From the NCBI RefSeq assembly GCF_006538705.1, contig NZ_BJLP01000030.1:1-50618 (forward strand): a DNA stretch of 50,618 nucleotides, written 5' to 3'. Under the pieces are notes generated by a model. The model worked only from the letters and a program-made list of their open reading frames with translations, searched no databases and had not been told where the DNA came from. Below, piece after piece: positions 7,469-15,158 of this stretch. A program made the translations under genes and the position numbers. Position 1 is the first letter of the stretch. Each line of letters begins with the position of its first letter. This DNA is from Cellulomonas uda (GTDB taxonomy: Bacteria > Actinomycetota > Actinomycetes > Actinomycetales > Cellulomonadaceae).

Positions 7469-8368
7469 TCAGGGTAGCGACGCGTCCAGGCGGAACGCCG
7501 CGCGCAGGGTCGCCAGGACGCCGTCGTCGTCGTTCGACGGCGCGACGAACCGGGCCGCCGCGCGGACGTCCGGGTGGGCGTTGGCCATCGCGAACGACCA
7601 CCCCGCGGCCTCCAGCATGCCGAGGTCGTTGAAGTAGTCACCGAACGCCATCGTCTGCTCGGGTGGGACACCGAGCCGGGCCTGCAGCGCGCGCAGCGCC
7701 CGGCCCTTGTCGGCGTCCGGGCCCATGACGTCGACCCAGTGCTCGCCCGAGACGAGCACGCGGTCGGGGCCGTCGAGCGGCGCGAGCAGCGGCCCTGCGC
7801 CGTGTTGCGCGTCGTCGACGTCGAAGACGGCGAGCTTGAGCACCTCGTCGTCCACCGCCTGCAGGTCCGCCACGTGCTCGAGGCGGCGGTAGTACGGGCG
7901 CACGTGGGCGAGGAACTCCTCGTCGGTCCGCTCGACGTACGCCGAGCGGACACCGCACAGCACCGCGCCGAGCCGCGCGCCCTGCGCGACCGCGCCGCGC
8001 ACCAGGTCCACGCCGCGGTGCGCGGACCCGCGCGCGAGCGGCGCGACCGCCACCGGCTCGTCGTCCTGCACGACGAGCGCACCGTTCTCCGCGATGTACG
8101 TCAGGTCCCCGCGGTCCAGCTGCGCGCGCAGCGTCGCGTGCTGGCGTCCGCTCGCCGGGCACACCGTGACGCCCCGCGCGAGCAGCGCGTCGAGCACCGG
8201 GCGGAAGCCGTCCGGGAGGCGCTTGGCGGAGTCGAGCAGCGAGCCGTCCATGTCGAGCGCGACCAGGCGCACGGACGTCGCGTCGAGCGTCGAGCGCAGG
8301 TCGTCCAGGAGCGTGGCGGGCCGGGTGTCGGCGGTGCGGGCGTGGTTCGCGGGCTGGTCGTCGGGCAC
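7469..8368 (-). CDS. HAD-superfamily phosphatase, Cof/YidA type
   Basis: The protein has 299 residues from GTG 8368. HAD motif I is DMDGSLLDS (nucleophile D39, acid D41), motif II is in CPASGRQ, the Lys is in DADKGRALRAL, and motif IV is FGDYFNDLGMLEAA. The C2-type cap lies between motifs II and III. Cof-type HADs dephosphorylate sugar phosphates, flavin or PLP-like compounds; the substrate here is unknown. The start was placed at the GTG 11 nt downstream of the SanA-like stop. The frame runs on into the SanA gene but there encodes only low-complexity Arg-rich sequence. Confidence 0.88.
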   Translation of the reverse strand: MPDDQPANHARTADTRPATLLDDLRSTLDATSVRLVALDMDGSLLDSAKRLPDGFRPVLDALLARGVTVCPASGRQHATLRAQLDRGDLTYIAENGALVVQDDEPVAVAPLARGSAHRGVDLVRGAVAQGARLGAVLCGVRSAYVERTDEEFLAHVRPYYRRLEHVADLQAVDDEVLKLAVFDVDDAQHGAGPLLAPLDGPDRVLVSGEHWVDVMGPDADKGRALRALQARLGVPPEQTMAFGDYFNDLGMLEAAGWSFAMANAHPDVRAAARFVAPSNDDDGVLATLRAAFRLDASLP

Positions 8369-8379
8369 ACCCGATCGTC

Positions 8380-9099
8380 TCAGGAGTCGCGCAGCGCGTC
8401 CTGCACGCCCTGCTCCGCGGGACCCAGGTGCACCGGCTCGCGTCCCGTCAGGCCGTCCCACCAGCCCTTGTAGGACGCCGCGACCTCCCGCAGCTCCCAG
8501 CGCCGCAGCTGCGCGGACCGCACCCCCGCCGACGAGACACCCACACCCTGCGTGTCGATGCCCGCCGCGGTGCAGGAGAACACCGCGCGGCGCACGTGGT
8601 AGTCCTGCGTGAGCACGACCGCGGCGTCCACGCCGAACACGCGGTGCGCACGCACGCACGAGTCGTGCGTGTCGAACCCGGCGTAGTCGAGCACCACCGC
8701 GGACGTCGGGACGCCGTTCGCGACGAGGTAGTCGTGCATGGCCGTCGGCTCGTCGTGACCCACCGAGCCGTTGTCGCCGCTCACGAGGATCACCTGCACC
8801 GTGCCGCGCTCGTACAGCGCACGCGCGGCGTCGAGGCGGCGGCGCAGGTAGGTGGACGGCGAGCCGTCGGGACGCAGACCCGCGCCGAGCACGATCGCGA
8901 CCGGCGTGTCCCGCACGTCGTCGAGCGCCCGCAGCCGCGCCTGGCCGGTGCCCTGCACCCACGCGAGCGGGACGAGCAGCACGACGACGAGCGCGGCGGC
9001 GACGAGCAGGCGGCGGCGCCACCGCCTGCGCGCGGGCCGGGCGTGCCGCGCCGGCTCGTCGGGCGGCGCGGCGGGAAGCTGCTCCGCCTCGATGCTCAC
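8380..9099 (-). CDS. SanA/YdcF family (DUF218) membrane protein
   Basis: The protein has 239 residues. A short, Pro-rich and basic cytosolic N-terminus precedes one membrane segment (about 30-47, LLVAAALVVVLLVPLAW). The DUF218 domain follows outside the membrane: VAIVLGAGLRPDGSPSTYLRRRLDAA, VSGDNG, AMHDYLVANGVP, FDTHDSCVRA and VLTQDYHVRRA. This is the SanA 'vancomycin high temperature exclusion' group, linked to cell-envelope integrity. GTG 9099 is supported by TAGGGT six bases upstream. It is the first gene of the operon with the HAD phosphatase and the hydrolase. Confidence 0.9.
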   Translation of the reverse strand: MSIEAEQLPAAPPDEPARHARPARRRWRRRLLVAAALVVVLLVPLAWVQGTGQARLRALDDVRDTPVAIVLGAGLRPDGSPSTYLRRRLDAARALYERGTVQVILVSGDNGSVGHDEPTAMHDYLVANGVPTSAVVLDYAGFDTHDSCVRAHRVFGVDAAVVLTQDYHVRRAVFSCTAAGIDTQGVGVSSAGVRSAQLRRWELREVAASYKGWWDGLTGREPVHLGPAEQGVQDALRDS

Positions 9100-9105
9100 C
9101 CGCCC

Positions 9106-9111
9106 ACCCTA
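9106..9111 (-). promoter_or_regulatory. Candidate -10 element (TAGGGT) of the SanA-HAD-hydrolase operon
   Basis: Read on the minus strand, TAGGGT is followed by six bases and then the GTG start at 9099. Confidence 0.55.
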
Positions 9112-9189
9112 CGACCCCCCTCCCACCCCCGACCGCCGCCGCGCCACCCGCCACCGGTGGCCGGTCCGAAGCGGAGCTGGACCGTGAGT

Positions 9190-9228
9190 GGGTGGAGAAA
9201 CGCTCGCCAGGCGAGCGTTTCTCCACCC
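9190..9228. repeat. 39-nt near-perfect palindrome between divergent genes
   Basis: A perfect 19-bp inverted repeat, GGGTGGAGAAACGCTCGCC, is followed by one base (A) and its exact complement. It lies in the 270-bp spacer between the divergent SanA operon and the secreted repeat-protein gene, so neither neighbour ends into it. It could be a dispersed palindromic repeat, an operator or a leader hairpin. The rest of 9100-9369 shows only the RBS AGGAGG at 9359-9364. Confidence 0.85.
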
Positions 9229-9369
9229 GTTGCGGGAGCGGCGCACGCGGCGGGGCGTGGATGAGAGGTCTCTCATCGGGGACTCCTGGAGGACTCATGG
9301 TCGGTGGGCATCGTCGGGGGGGTCGCGCTCGGCGCGGCGGCGCACCCCACGACCCACCAGGAGGACCTC

Positions 9370-9855
9370 ATGCGCACCCTTCCCCGTTCCGTCTGGATCG
9401 TCTCCGGCACGCTCGGCGCGGTCGCCGTCGCCGGCGGGTCCGCCTTCGCGGCGGCGTCGAGCACCCCGAGCACCCCCGCGCCGGTGGTCCCCGCGTCGTC
9501 GTCGGCGACACCGTCGCCCGCGGTCGAGCCCTCGGTCGTCCCGTCCCCCGCGACGCCGAGCGACGCCGTGCCGACGCCCGCGGGACCGTCCGCCGTGCCG
9601 TCCGGGTCGCCGAGCGCGTCCGTGGTGCCGTCGCCCGGCGCGGCCGACCCGTCGCGCACGCACAACTCGTCGGCCGTCACGACGGTCACGGCCCTCACGC
9701 CCGCGAGCCCCGTGACGTCCGCGAGCGCTGTGACGCCCGCGAGCGCGGTGACCCCCGCCAGCCCGGTGACCCCCGCCAGCCCGGTGACCCCCGCCAGCCC
9801 GCTGACGCCCGCGAGCCCGGTCTCGCCGGCCAGCGCCACGAGCGCGGAGGACTGA
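9370..9855 (+). CDS. Secreted Pro/Ser/Thr-rich protein with TPASPV repeats
   Basis: The protein has 161 residues with no known domain. Residues 1-30 form a signal peptide (basic MRTLPR, hydrophobic VWIVSGTLGAVAVAGG, cleavage near AFA-A). The middle is low-complexity P/S/A/T. Residues about 108-155 are some nine copies of a six-residue unit, [VL]TPAS[PA], encoded by 18-bp tandem DNA repeats. There is no LPXTG motif or membrane anchor, so it is probably released or loosely wall-bound, and O-glycosylation is plausible. ATG 9370 was chosen for its good Shine-Dalgarno (AGGAGG, 5 nt upstream) and signal peptide. Confidence 0.75.
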   Translation: MRTLPRSVWIVSGTLGAVAVAGGSAFAAASSTPSTPAPVVPASSSATPSPAVEPSVVPSPATPSDAVPTPAGPSAVPSGSPSASVVPSPGAADPSRTHNSSAVTTVTALTPASPVTSASAVTPASAVTPASPVTPASPVTPASPLTPASPVSPASATSAED

Positions 9856-9877
9856 GGTCACTGGCACGCTGTCGACC

Positions 9878-11131
9878 ATGACCGAGCCCGTCCGTCCCGA
9901 GGCGCCGCTGCCGCGCCCGGGCGGGCGGGCCGCGCGTGCGCCCGACGAGGCCGCGGCGTTCGGGGTCCTCACCGGTCCGCAGGCCGGTGACCTGCTCTCG
10001 TCGGTGCTCGGCACGACGAGCGCGCGCCTCGACTGGCGCGTCGAGGCGGTGCACCACCGGCCGGGCGACGGCGTCACCGTGGGCTACGTCGTCGCGACCC
10101 GTGGGCCGGGGCACGCGGGCGGGAGCGGCGCCGCCGCGCAGGCGACGGTCGAGTACGTGCTCGCGTCGTCGTCCCGGTCGGCGCCGCGGGACGCGCCGGG
10201 TGTGGTCGTCGCGCACGGCCCGGCGGGGGAGGTGCTGGTGTGGCGGCACCCCGACGACCCGGTGCTGCCCGCGCTGCGGCGGGCGTGCGACCCGGCGCTG
10301 CTCGCGTACGCGCTGCCCGGCGACTGGCCGATCACGTCGCTCGAGCTCGTCGGGTACCGGCCGCTGCGCCGTGCCGTGGTGCGCGCGGAGCGGGACGGCG
10401 TCACGTGGTTCGTGAAGGTGCTGCGGCCCCGGGACGGGCACGCCGACGACGTGGTCGCGCGGCACGTGCTGCTCGGCGCCGCGGGGGTGCCGGTGCCGCG
10501 CGTCGCGTACGCGTCCGACGACGGGCTCGTGGTGCTCGAGGCGCTCGCGGGCACGCCGCTGCTGGACGCCCTCGTCGCGGGCCGGGCACCCGCGCTCGCG
10601 GACGTGCTCGAGGTGGTCGCCCGGTTCCCGCAGGAGGCGCTCGCGCTCCCGCACCGGCGCCCGTGGTCGTCGCGGGCGCGCGCCTACGCCGGTGCGCTCG
10701 AGGTGCGTCCTGCGCTCGCGGGCCGGGCGCACGCGGTCGCGGCGGGGGTGCGCGCGGGGCTGCGGAGCACCGACGCGGGGCCGGTGGTGCCGACGCACGG
10801 CGACCTGCACGAGGGTCAGCTGCTCGTCGACGACGCGGGCCGGGTGACGGGCCTGCTCGACGTGGACACGGTGGGGCCGGGGCACCTCGTCGACGACGTC
10901 GCGTGCCTGCTCGCGCACGTGCACGCGGTGCACCCGTCGACGCCGGCCCTCGGTGAGGTGCTGCGGCGGTGGACGGACGAGGCGCGGGCGTTCGTGGACC
11001 TCGAGGCGCTGCGGGTGCGGGTCGCGGGGGTGCTGCTGTCGCTCGCGGCGGGTGCGGTGCCGGTGGGCGCCGAGGAGCCGCACACCGACTCCGAGCGGCT
11101 GCTCACGGCCGCGGAGGCGTGGCTCCCCTGA
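9878..11131 (+). CDS. Aminoglycoside phosphotransferase/choline kinase-fold protein
   Basis: The protein has 417 residues with an APH-type kinase fold in the C-terminal two thirds. Visible are the nucleotide-binding lysine strand (TWFVKVLRP), the catalytic loop THGDLHEGQLLVDD (Brenner motif HGDxHxxQ) and the metal-binding GLLDVDTVGPGHLVDDVA. About 120 N-terminal residues precede the kinase region. The family phosphorylates small molecules such as antibiotics, choline or maltose; nothing here fixes the substrate. ATG 9878 has CACGCT seven bases upstream and follows the repeat-protein stop by 22 nt. Confidence 0.8.
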   Translation: MTEPVRPEAPLPRPGGRAARAPDEAAAFGVLTGPQAGDLLSSVLGTTSARLDWRVEAVHHRPGDGVTVGYVVATRGPGHAGGSGAAAQATVEYVLASSSRSAPRDAPGVVVAHGPAGEVLVWRHPDDPVLPALRRACDPALLAYALPGDWPITSLELVGYRPLRRAVVRAERDGVTWFVKVLRPRDGHADDVVARHVLLGAAGVPVPRVAYASDDGLVVLEALAGTPLLDALVAGRAPALADVLEVVARFPQEALALPHRRPWSSRARAYAGALEVRPALAGRAHAVAAGVRAGLRSTDAGPVVPTHGDLHEGQLLVDDAGRVTGLLDVDTVGPGHLVDDVACLLAHVHAVHPSTPALGEVLRRWTDEARAFVDLEALRVRVAGVLLSLAAGAVPVGAEEPHTDSERLLTAAEAWLP

Positions 11132-11143
11132 CCGCCGCGCCGG

Positions 11144-11809
11144 TCACGCCTCGAAGCGGTAGCCCACGCCCCGGACGGTGGTGATGAGGTCCGGATCGAG
11201 CTTGGTGCGCAGGTAGCGCACGTACACGTCGACCACGTTCGACGACGGGTCGAAGTCGTAGCCCCACACGCGCGAGAGCAGCTGCTCGCGCGACAGCGCC
11301 GTGCCCGCGTTGCGCAGGAACGTCTCCGCGAGCGCGAACTCCCGCGCCGACAGGTCGACCACGCGTCCGTCGACGGTCGCGCGCCGTGCGCGCAGGTCGA
11401 GCGTGACGGACCCGCGTCGCAGCACCGTCGTGTCGTCGGCCGCGTCCTGCTCGGTGCGCAGCCGCAGCCGCACGCGCGCGAGCAGCTCCTCGAACCGGAA
11501 CGGCTTCGCCATGTAGTCGTCGGCGCCGCCCTCGAGCCCGGCGACGGTGTCCTCGACCGACGAACGCGCGGTCAGGATGATCACGGGCAGGCGCGAGCCG
11601 GCGGCGCGCAGCCGGCGCAGCACGTCGAACCCGTCGCCGTCGGGCAGGGTGATGTCGAGCACCATGAGGTCCAGCTCGCCGGTCAGGGCGAGGTCCAGCG
11701 CCTCGCGGGCCGTCCCGACGACCGTCGGGGCGTACCCCGCGGCCTTGAGCCCCTTCGCGACGAACGACGCGATGCGCGCCTCGTCCTCGACCACCAGCAC
11801 ACCGCTCAC
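11144..11809 (-). CDS. OmpR/PhoB-family response regulator
   Basis: The protein has 221 residues. The receiver domain (1-115) has the acidic pair E8/D9 in VVEDEAR, the phospho-acceptor D52 in LMVLDITLPDGDG, T in ILTARSS and K in YMAKPF. The C-terminal winged helix includes LSAREFALAETFLRN, SREQLLSRVWGYDFDPSSNVVDVYV and VRGVGYRFEA. GTG 11809 overlaps the kinase stop by 4 nt (GTGA). It is the last gene of an Asp-rich protein / kinase / regulator operon. Its regulon is unknown; autoregulation would be typical. Confidence 0.95.
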   Translation of the reverse strand: MSGVLVVEDEARIASFVAKGLKAAGYAPTVVGTAREALDLALTGELDLMVLDITLPDGDGFDVLRRLRAAGSRLPVIILTARSSVEDTVAGLEGGADDYMAKPFRFEELLARVRLRLRTEQDAADDTTVLRRGSVTLDLRARRATVDGRVVDLSAREFALAETFLRNAGTALSREQLLSRVWGYDFDPSSNVVDVYVRYLRTKLDPDLITTVRGVGYRFEA

Positions 11810-13236
11810 GCGTCGCTCCCTCCGGTCGGGGGCACCACCGCGGCCGGGACGGTCACGACGAACGTCGACCCGACCCCCGGCTGCGACGACACGTCCACAC
11901 GTCCGCCGTGCGCGCGTGCGATGGCCGCGACGATCGCCAGCCCCAGTCCCGCGCCCTCGGTCCCGGCGGCCTGCGCCGTCCGCTCGAACCGCTCGAAGAC
12001 CCGCGCCTGCTGGTCGGCGGGGATGCCGACGCCCTCGTCGCGCACCCACAGCCGCAGCACCCCGCCGGCGACCGCGGACCCGAGCGTGACCGTCGAGCCC
12101 TCGTCGGAGAACTTCACCGCGTTGCTCGCGAGCTGCAGCCACGCCTGCGTGAGCCGCCGGGCGTCGACGAGGCACGTCGCGTCGGCGCGCTCGTCGACAC
12201 GCCACGTGCGCGCACCGAGGCCCACCGCCTTGTCGAGCACCTCGTCGGTCAGGACGCCCAGGTCCGTGGGCGTCGGTTGCACGAACCCCTCACGGTCCGC
12301 GACGGCGAGCACCAGCAGGTCGTCGACGAGCAACCCCATGCGCCCCACCTCGTCGAGCGCGAGCTCGCGTGTGGCCCGCACGTCGTCGGCGTCGTCGACG
12401 TCCATGAGCTCCAGGTGCCCGCCGATGATCGTCAGCGGCGTGCGCAGCTCGTGGCCCACGTCGTCGAGCAGGCGGCGCTGCGCGGACATCGACGCCTGCA
12501 GGCGGTCCAGCATCGCGTTCACGGTGTGTCCGACCTCGCCGACGTCGTCGTCGGTGGTCACCGGGACCCGGACGTCGAGCGTGCCCTCGTCGATCCGCGC
12601 CGCGGTGTCCCGCAGCTCGCGCACCGGGCGCAGCACCCGGCCCAGCAGGAGCCACGCCACCACGCCGGTCACCGCGAGCGCCCCGGCGGCGACGCCCGCG
12701 TACGTGCGCCACGTCTCGTCGAGCGACGCAACCTCCAGGTCACGCACCGTCGCGGCCGCGAACAGGCCCGAGGGCGCCGCGGGGTCGTCGACGACGAGCG
12801 GGACCGTCACCACCCGGTAGTGGGCGCGCGCGGTCGTCACCGTGCGCAGCCGCACCGGGTCGTCCGCGGGGACCGTGCGCAGCAGCGCAACGAGCTCCGG
12901 GTCGTCCTCGAGGCGCACGGGCACCGTCGTCGGCGCGTACCAGGCGGGTGCGCCGTCGACGAGCGCGATGCTGCCGTCCGCCGGGTCCGGGAGCGTCTGC
13001 TGCATCGCGGTGCGCAGCACCTGGTCGACGGGCAGGTCGGCGTTCGCGAGCGCGATCGTGCGGAACTGGTCGGCCGCGCGGGCGAGCTCGGCGTCGATCG
13101 AGCCGTCGAGGTCCTGACGCTGGATCGCGTACGTGGTGAGGCCGGCGCCCGCGAGGCCGAGCGCGGTGACCGCGAGCGTGGTCGCCACCACCTTCGCGCG
13201 GACCGTGCGCCGCACACGCCGGCGGGGCTCAGTCAT
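11806..13236 (-). CDS. Sensor histidine kinase (HAMP/HisKA/HATPase)
   Basis: The protein has 476 residues from ATG 13236. TM1 is about 15-36, followed by a ~150-residue extracytoplasmic sensor region and TM2 (about 195-215, GVAAGALAVTGVVAWLLLG). A HAMP linker (RVLRPVRELRDTAARI) comes next. The H-box is DDVGHELRTPLTIIGG, the N-box LASNAVKFSDEG, the G1 box DEGVGIP and the G2 box GAGLGLAIVAAIARAHGG. It autophosphorylates on the H-box His and passes phosphate to the adjacent regulator. The start overlaps the end of the Asp-rich gene. Upstream in-frame sequence is Thr/Arg low-complexity and was rejected. Confidence 0.93.
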   Translation of the reverse strand: MTEPRRRVRRTVRAKVVATTLAVTALGLAGAGLTTYAIQRQDLDGSIDAELARAADQFRTIALANADLPVDQVLRTAMQQTLPDPADGSIALVDGAPAWYAPTTVPVRLEDDPELVALLRTVPADDPVRLRTVTTARAHYRVVTVPLVVDDPAAPSGLFAAATVRDLEVASLDETWRTYAGVAAGALAVTGVVAWLLLGRVLRPVRELRDTAARIDEGTLDVRVPVTTDDDVGEVGHTVNAMLDRLQASMSAQRRLLDDVGHELRTPLTIIGGHLELMDVDDADDVRATRELALDEVGRMGLLVDDLLVLAVADREGFVQPTPTDLGVLTDEVLDKAVGLGARTWRVDERADATCLVDARRLTQAWLQLASNAVKFSDEGSTVTLGSAVAGGVLRLWVRDEGVGIPADQQARVFERFERTAQAAGTEGAGLGLAIVAAIARAHGGRVDVSSQPGVGSTFVVTVPAAVVPPTGGSDA

Positions 13237-13549
13237 CGTCGCCGCCGCGGTGGCGACCGCGGTCGTCGTCGGGTTCGGGCGTCGCGTCGTCGTCCGGGTC
13301 GTCCGTCTCGTCGTCGTCCGGGTCACGGGGCTCCGCGGGCTCGACGGCGGCCGGCGACGGCGTCGCCCGGGGCGTGGACGACGTGGGCGCCGGGGTCGGC
13401 GTGCGCGCCGGGACGGGCGTCACGACGACCGGGTCGCCGATCGTGCGGTCCGGTGGCGGGCTGAGCGCCGCGGCCATCGCCCACGACGCCGACCCGACGA
13501 CGAGCACCGCCAGCAGCACCGTCAGCACCGTCCGCAGTCCCCGACCCAT
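13229..13549 (-). CDS. Small exported or membrane-anchored Asp-rich protein in a two-component operon
   Basis: The protein has 106 residues from ATG 13549. One hydrophobic segment (about 5-27, LRTVLTVLLAVLVVGSASWAMAAAL) acts as a signal peptide or anchor. A Pro/Thr/Ser linker follows, then an extremely acidic tail built from DDD/DPDDDE units with a short RGRHRGG interruption. No domain is recognised. The 8-bp overlap with the kinase gene implies coupled expression, so it may be a cofactor or ligand of the sensor; this is inference. ATG 13573 is an alternative start adding eight residues. CACGAT lies six bases upstream of 13549. Confidence 0.7.
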   Translation of the reverse strand: MGRGLRTVLTVLLAVLVVGSASWAMAAALSPPPDRTIGDPVVVTPVPARTPTPAPTSSTPRATPSPAAVEPAEPRDPDDDETDDPDDDATPEPDDDRGRHRGGDDD

Positions 13550-13600
13550 GCGCCCATCGTGCCTGCCGCACATGAGGCGAGGATGAGACCGCCGCGCCGG

Positions 13601-13942
13601 TCAGCCGTCCGGCGCGAGCAGGTCGGCTCGCAGCACGGGCAGCTCGCGCACCAGGACGTTCCACAGCAGGTCCTTGTCGATGCTCACGTAGTGGTGCGCG
13701 AGCCGGTCCCGGATGCGCTTCAGCTCGCGCCACGGCACCCTCGGGCGCGCGGCCCTGAACTCCTCGTCGAAGGCCCCGCACGCCGTCTGCAGATCGATGA
13801 GCAGCGCCTTCGTCGCGAGGTAGGCGATCTCGTCGTCGCCCACGAACTCGTCGTACCCGCGCGCCACGATCCGGTCGGCCACGTCGAGCATCCGGGCGAC
13901 GTCCGCCAGGGCGCGGGTCGCGCGCTCCGCCGGTGTGCTCAC
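13601..13942 (-). CDS. hepT: HepT-like ribonuclease toxin
   Basis: The protein has 113 residues, all-helical HEPN fold. The signature RX4HXY is present as RDRLAHHY (R78, H83, Y85). In HepT/MntA systems this site cuts RNA, and the Tyr is the residue AMPylated by MntA to silence the toxin. The YDEFVGDDEIAYLATKALLIDLQTA helix and HHYVSIDKDLLW tail are typical. The start overlaps the upstream antitoxin stop by 4 nt. All key residues are present. Confidence 0.9.
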   Translation of the reverse strand: MSTPAERATRALADVARMLDVADRIVARGYDEFVGDDEIAYLATKALLIDLQTACGAFDEEFRAARPRVPWRELKRIRDRLAHHYVSIDKDLLWNVLVRELPVLRADLLAPDG

Positions 13943-14385
13943 AGCGGGCGGGCGGTCGCCCGGGCCGACTCGACGACCGGGCCACGCCCGTCGTCGTGCA
14001 CGATGTCGACCCGCACCTCGAGCAGGTCCTCGAGGTCGAGCTCCATGCGCATGACGTCGACGAGCGACGTCCCTGGCGCGGTGTCGACGAGGAGGTCGAG
14101 GTCGGAGTCCTGGGTGTCGGAGCCGGCAGCCGTCGACCCGAACACCCGGACGGTGCGTCCGCCGTGCGCCCGGACGATGTCCACGATCTCGTCGCGGTGC
14201 TCGCGCAACGCCTCGGAGGGGAGCGGCCGGAGCGCGGCGAGCACCCGGTCGAGCTGGACCGGCCCGAGCGGGCGGCGGCCGGTCTCGTGCGCGCTGATGT
14301 TGGGCTGCGGCACGCCGCTGCGGTGCGCGAGCTCGGCCTGCGTGAGGCCGCGCCGGCGCCGGCGCTCCGCGAGGTCGGTCGACAC
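13939..14385 (-). CDS. mntA: XRE-HTH plus MNT nucleotidyltransferase antitoxin (MntA)
   Basis: The protein has 148 residues. Residues 4-52 are an XRE helix-turn-helix (RRRRGLTQAELAHRSGVPQPNISAHETG). Residues 75-148 are a minimal nucleotidyltransferase with the motif GSX10DXD: G83-S84, then D95 and D97 in DSDLDLLVD. In characterised systems MntA adds AMP to HepT to neutralise it. The fused HTH should also let it repress its own promoter. GTG 14385 is leaderless (TATGGT six bases upstream). The following 4-nt overlap couples it to hepT. Confidence 0.9.
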   Translation of the reverse strand: MSTDLAERRRRRGLTQAELAHRSGVPQPNISAHETGRRPLGPVQLDRVLAALRPLPSEALREHRDEIVDIVRAHGGRTVRVFGSTAAGSDTQDSDLDLLVDTAPGTSLVDVMRMELDLEDLLEVRVDIVHDDGRGPVVESARATARPL

Positions 14386-14391
14386 GTACCG

Positions 14392-14409
14392 ACCATAGCG
14401 CGTCGCTAT
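14392..14409 (-). promoter_or_regulatory. mntA-hepT promoter -10 overlapped by an inverted-repeat operator
   Basis: On the minus strand TATGGT (14397-14392) ends six bases before the GTG. A perfect inverted repeat, ATAGCG-CGT-CGCTAT (14395-14409), covers half of this -10, well placed for repression by the XRE domain of MntA. Confidence 0.55.
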
Positions 14410-14422
14410 AGGGCTCGCGGGG

Positions 14423-15157
14423 TCAGCGGGTCAGGGTCGCGACGAGGGCGGGGACCGCCTCGTCGATCGGGGTGCGGATCACCTCGTCGGCCAGGTGGTC
14501 GTACGGCGTGGGCTCGGCGTTGACGATCACCAGCCGCGCCCCGGACTCGACCGCGAGCGGCGCGAGGCTCGCGACCGGGTGGACCGTGAGCGTCGTACCG
14601 ATCGCGACGAACGTCTGCGCGTCCGTCGCCGCCGCGACCGCGCGGCTCAGCGCGTCCTCGGGGAGCTGCTCGCCGAAGTACACGACGTCCGGCTTGAGCA
14701 CCCCGCCGCACTCGACGCAGCGCGGGTCCGGCTCGTCGGGCAGCCGTGCGAGCACCTCGCTCGTCGGCCACGTCGTCGTGCACCGCAGGCACGACGTGGT
14801 GGCGAGCGACCCGTGCAGCTCGACCACGTGCTCGTCGGACGAGCCCGCGGCCTGGTGCAGGCCGTCGAAGTTCTGCGTGAGGACCGCGCGCAGCCCGCCC
14901 GCCCGCTCGAGGTCCGCGAGCGCGCGGTGCGCGGCCGTCGGATGGGCGTGCCAGACCGCGTGCCCCGCCCACGCGCGCCAACCCTGCACCCGCACGTCGG
15001 CGTCGCGCACGTACGCGGAGATCTCCAGGAGCCGGGCGGCCGACGGGTCCTGCGTCCACACGCCCTGCGGTCCTCGGAAGTCGGGGATGCCCGACGACGT
15101 GGAGATCCCCGCGCCCGTGAGGACCGTGACCGTGGGCTCGTCGTGGTGGTGCGGCAC
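14423..15157 (-). CDS. cobB: Sirtuin, NAD-dependent protein deacylase
   Basis: The protein has 244 residues, complete Sir2 fold: GAGIS (15-19) and DFRG for NAD, TQNFDGLHQ, the catalytic His in LHGS, and a structural zinc ribbon with two CxxC pairs (CLRC and CVEC), then PDVVYFGEQLP and GTTLTVHPVASL. It removes acyl groups from lysines using NAD, giving O-acetyl-ADP-ribose. The start follows the PPOX stop by one base, so the two genes form an operon. The short His-rich N-terminus (MPHHHDEP) is natural sequence here. Confidence 0.95.
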   Translation of the reverse strand: MPHHHDEPTVTVLTGAGISTSSGIPDFRGPQGVWTQDPSAARLLEISAYVRDADVRVQGWRAWAGHAVWHAHPTAAHRALADLERAGGLRAVLTQNFDGLHQAAGSSDEHVVELHGSLATTSCLRCTTTWPTSEVLARLPDEPDPRCVECGGVLKPDVVYFGEQLPEDALSRAVAAATDAQTFVAIGTTLTVHPVASLAPLAVESGARLVIVNAEPTPYDHLADEVIRTPIDEAVPALVATLTR

Positions 15158-15158
15158 G

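Noticed and set aside
8370..9298. N-terminal extension of the HAD protein into the SanA gene
   Set aside because: Extension is Arg-rich shadow of the SanA frame. The GTG at 8368, just after the SanA stop, gives a normal HAD length.
9700..9845. Possible CRISPR-like tandem repeat
   Set aside because: The 18-bp units are contiguous, in frame and encode a hexapeptide repeat; there are no spacers.
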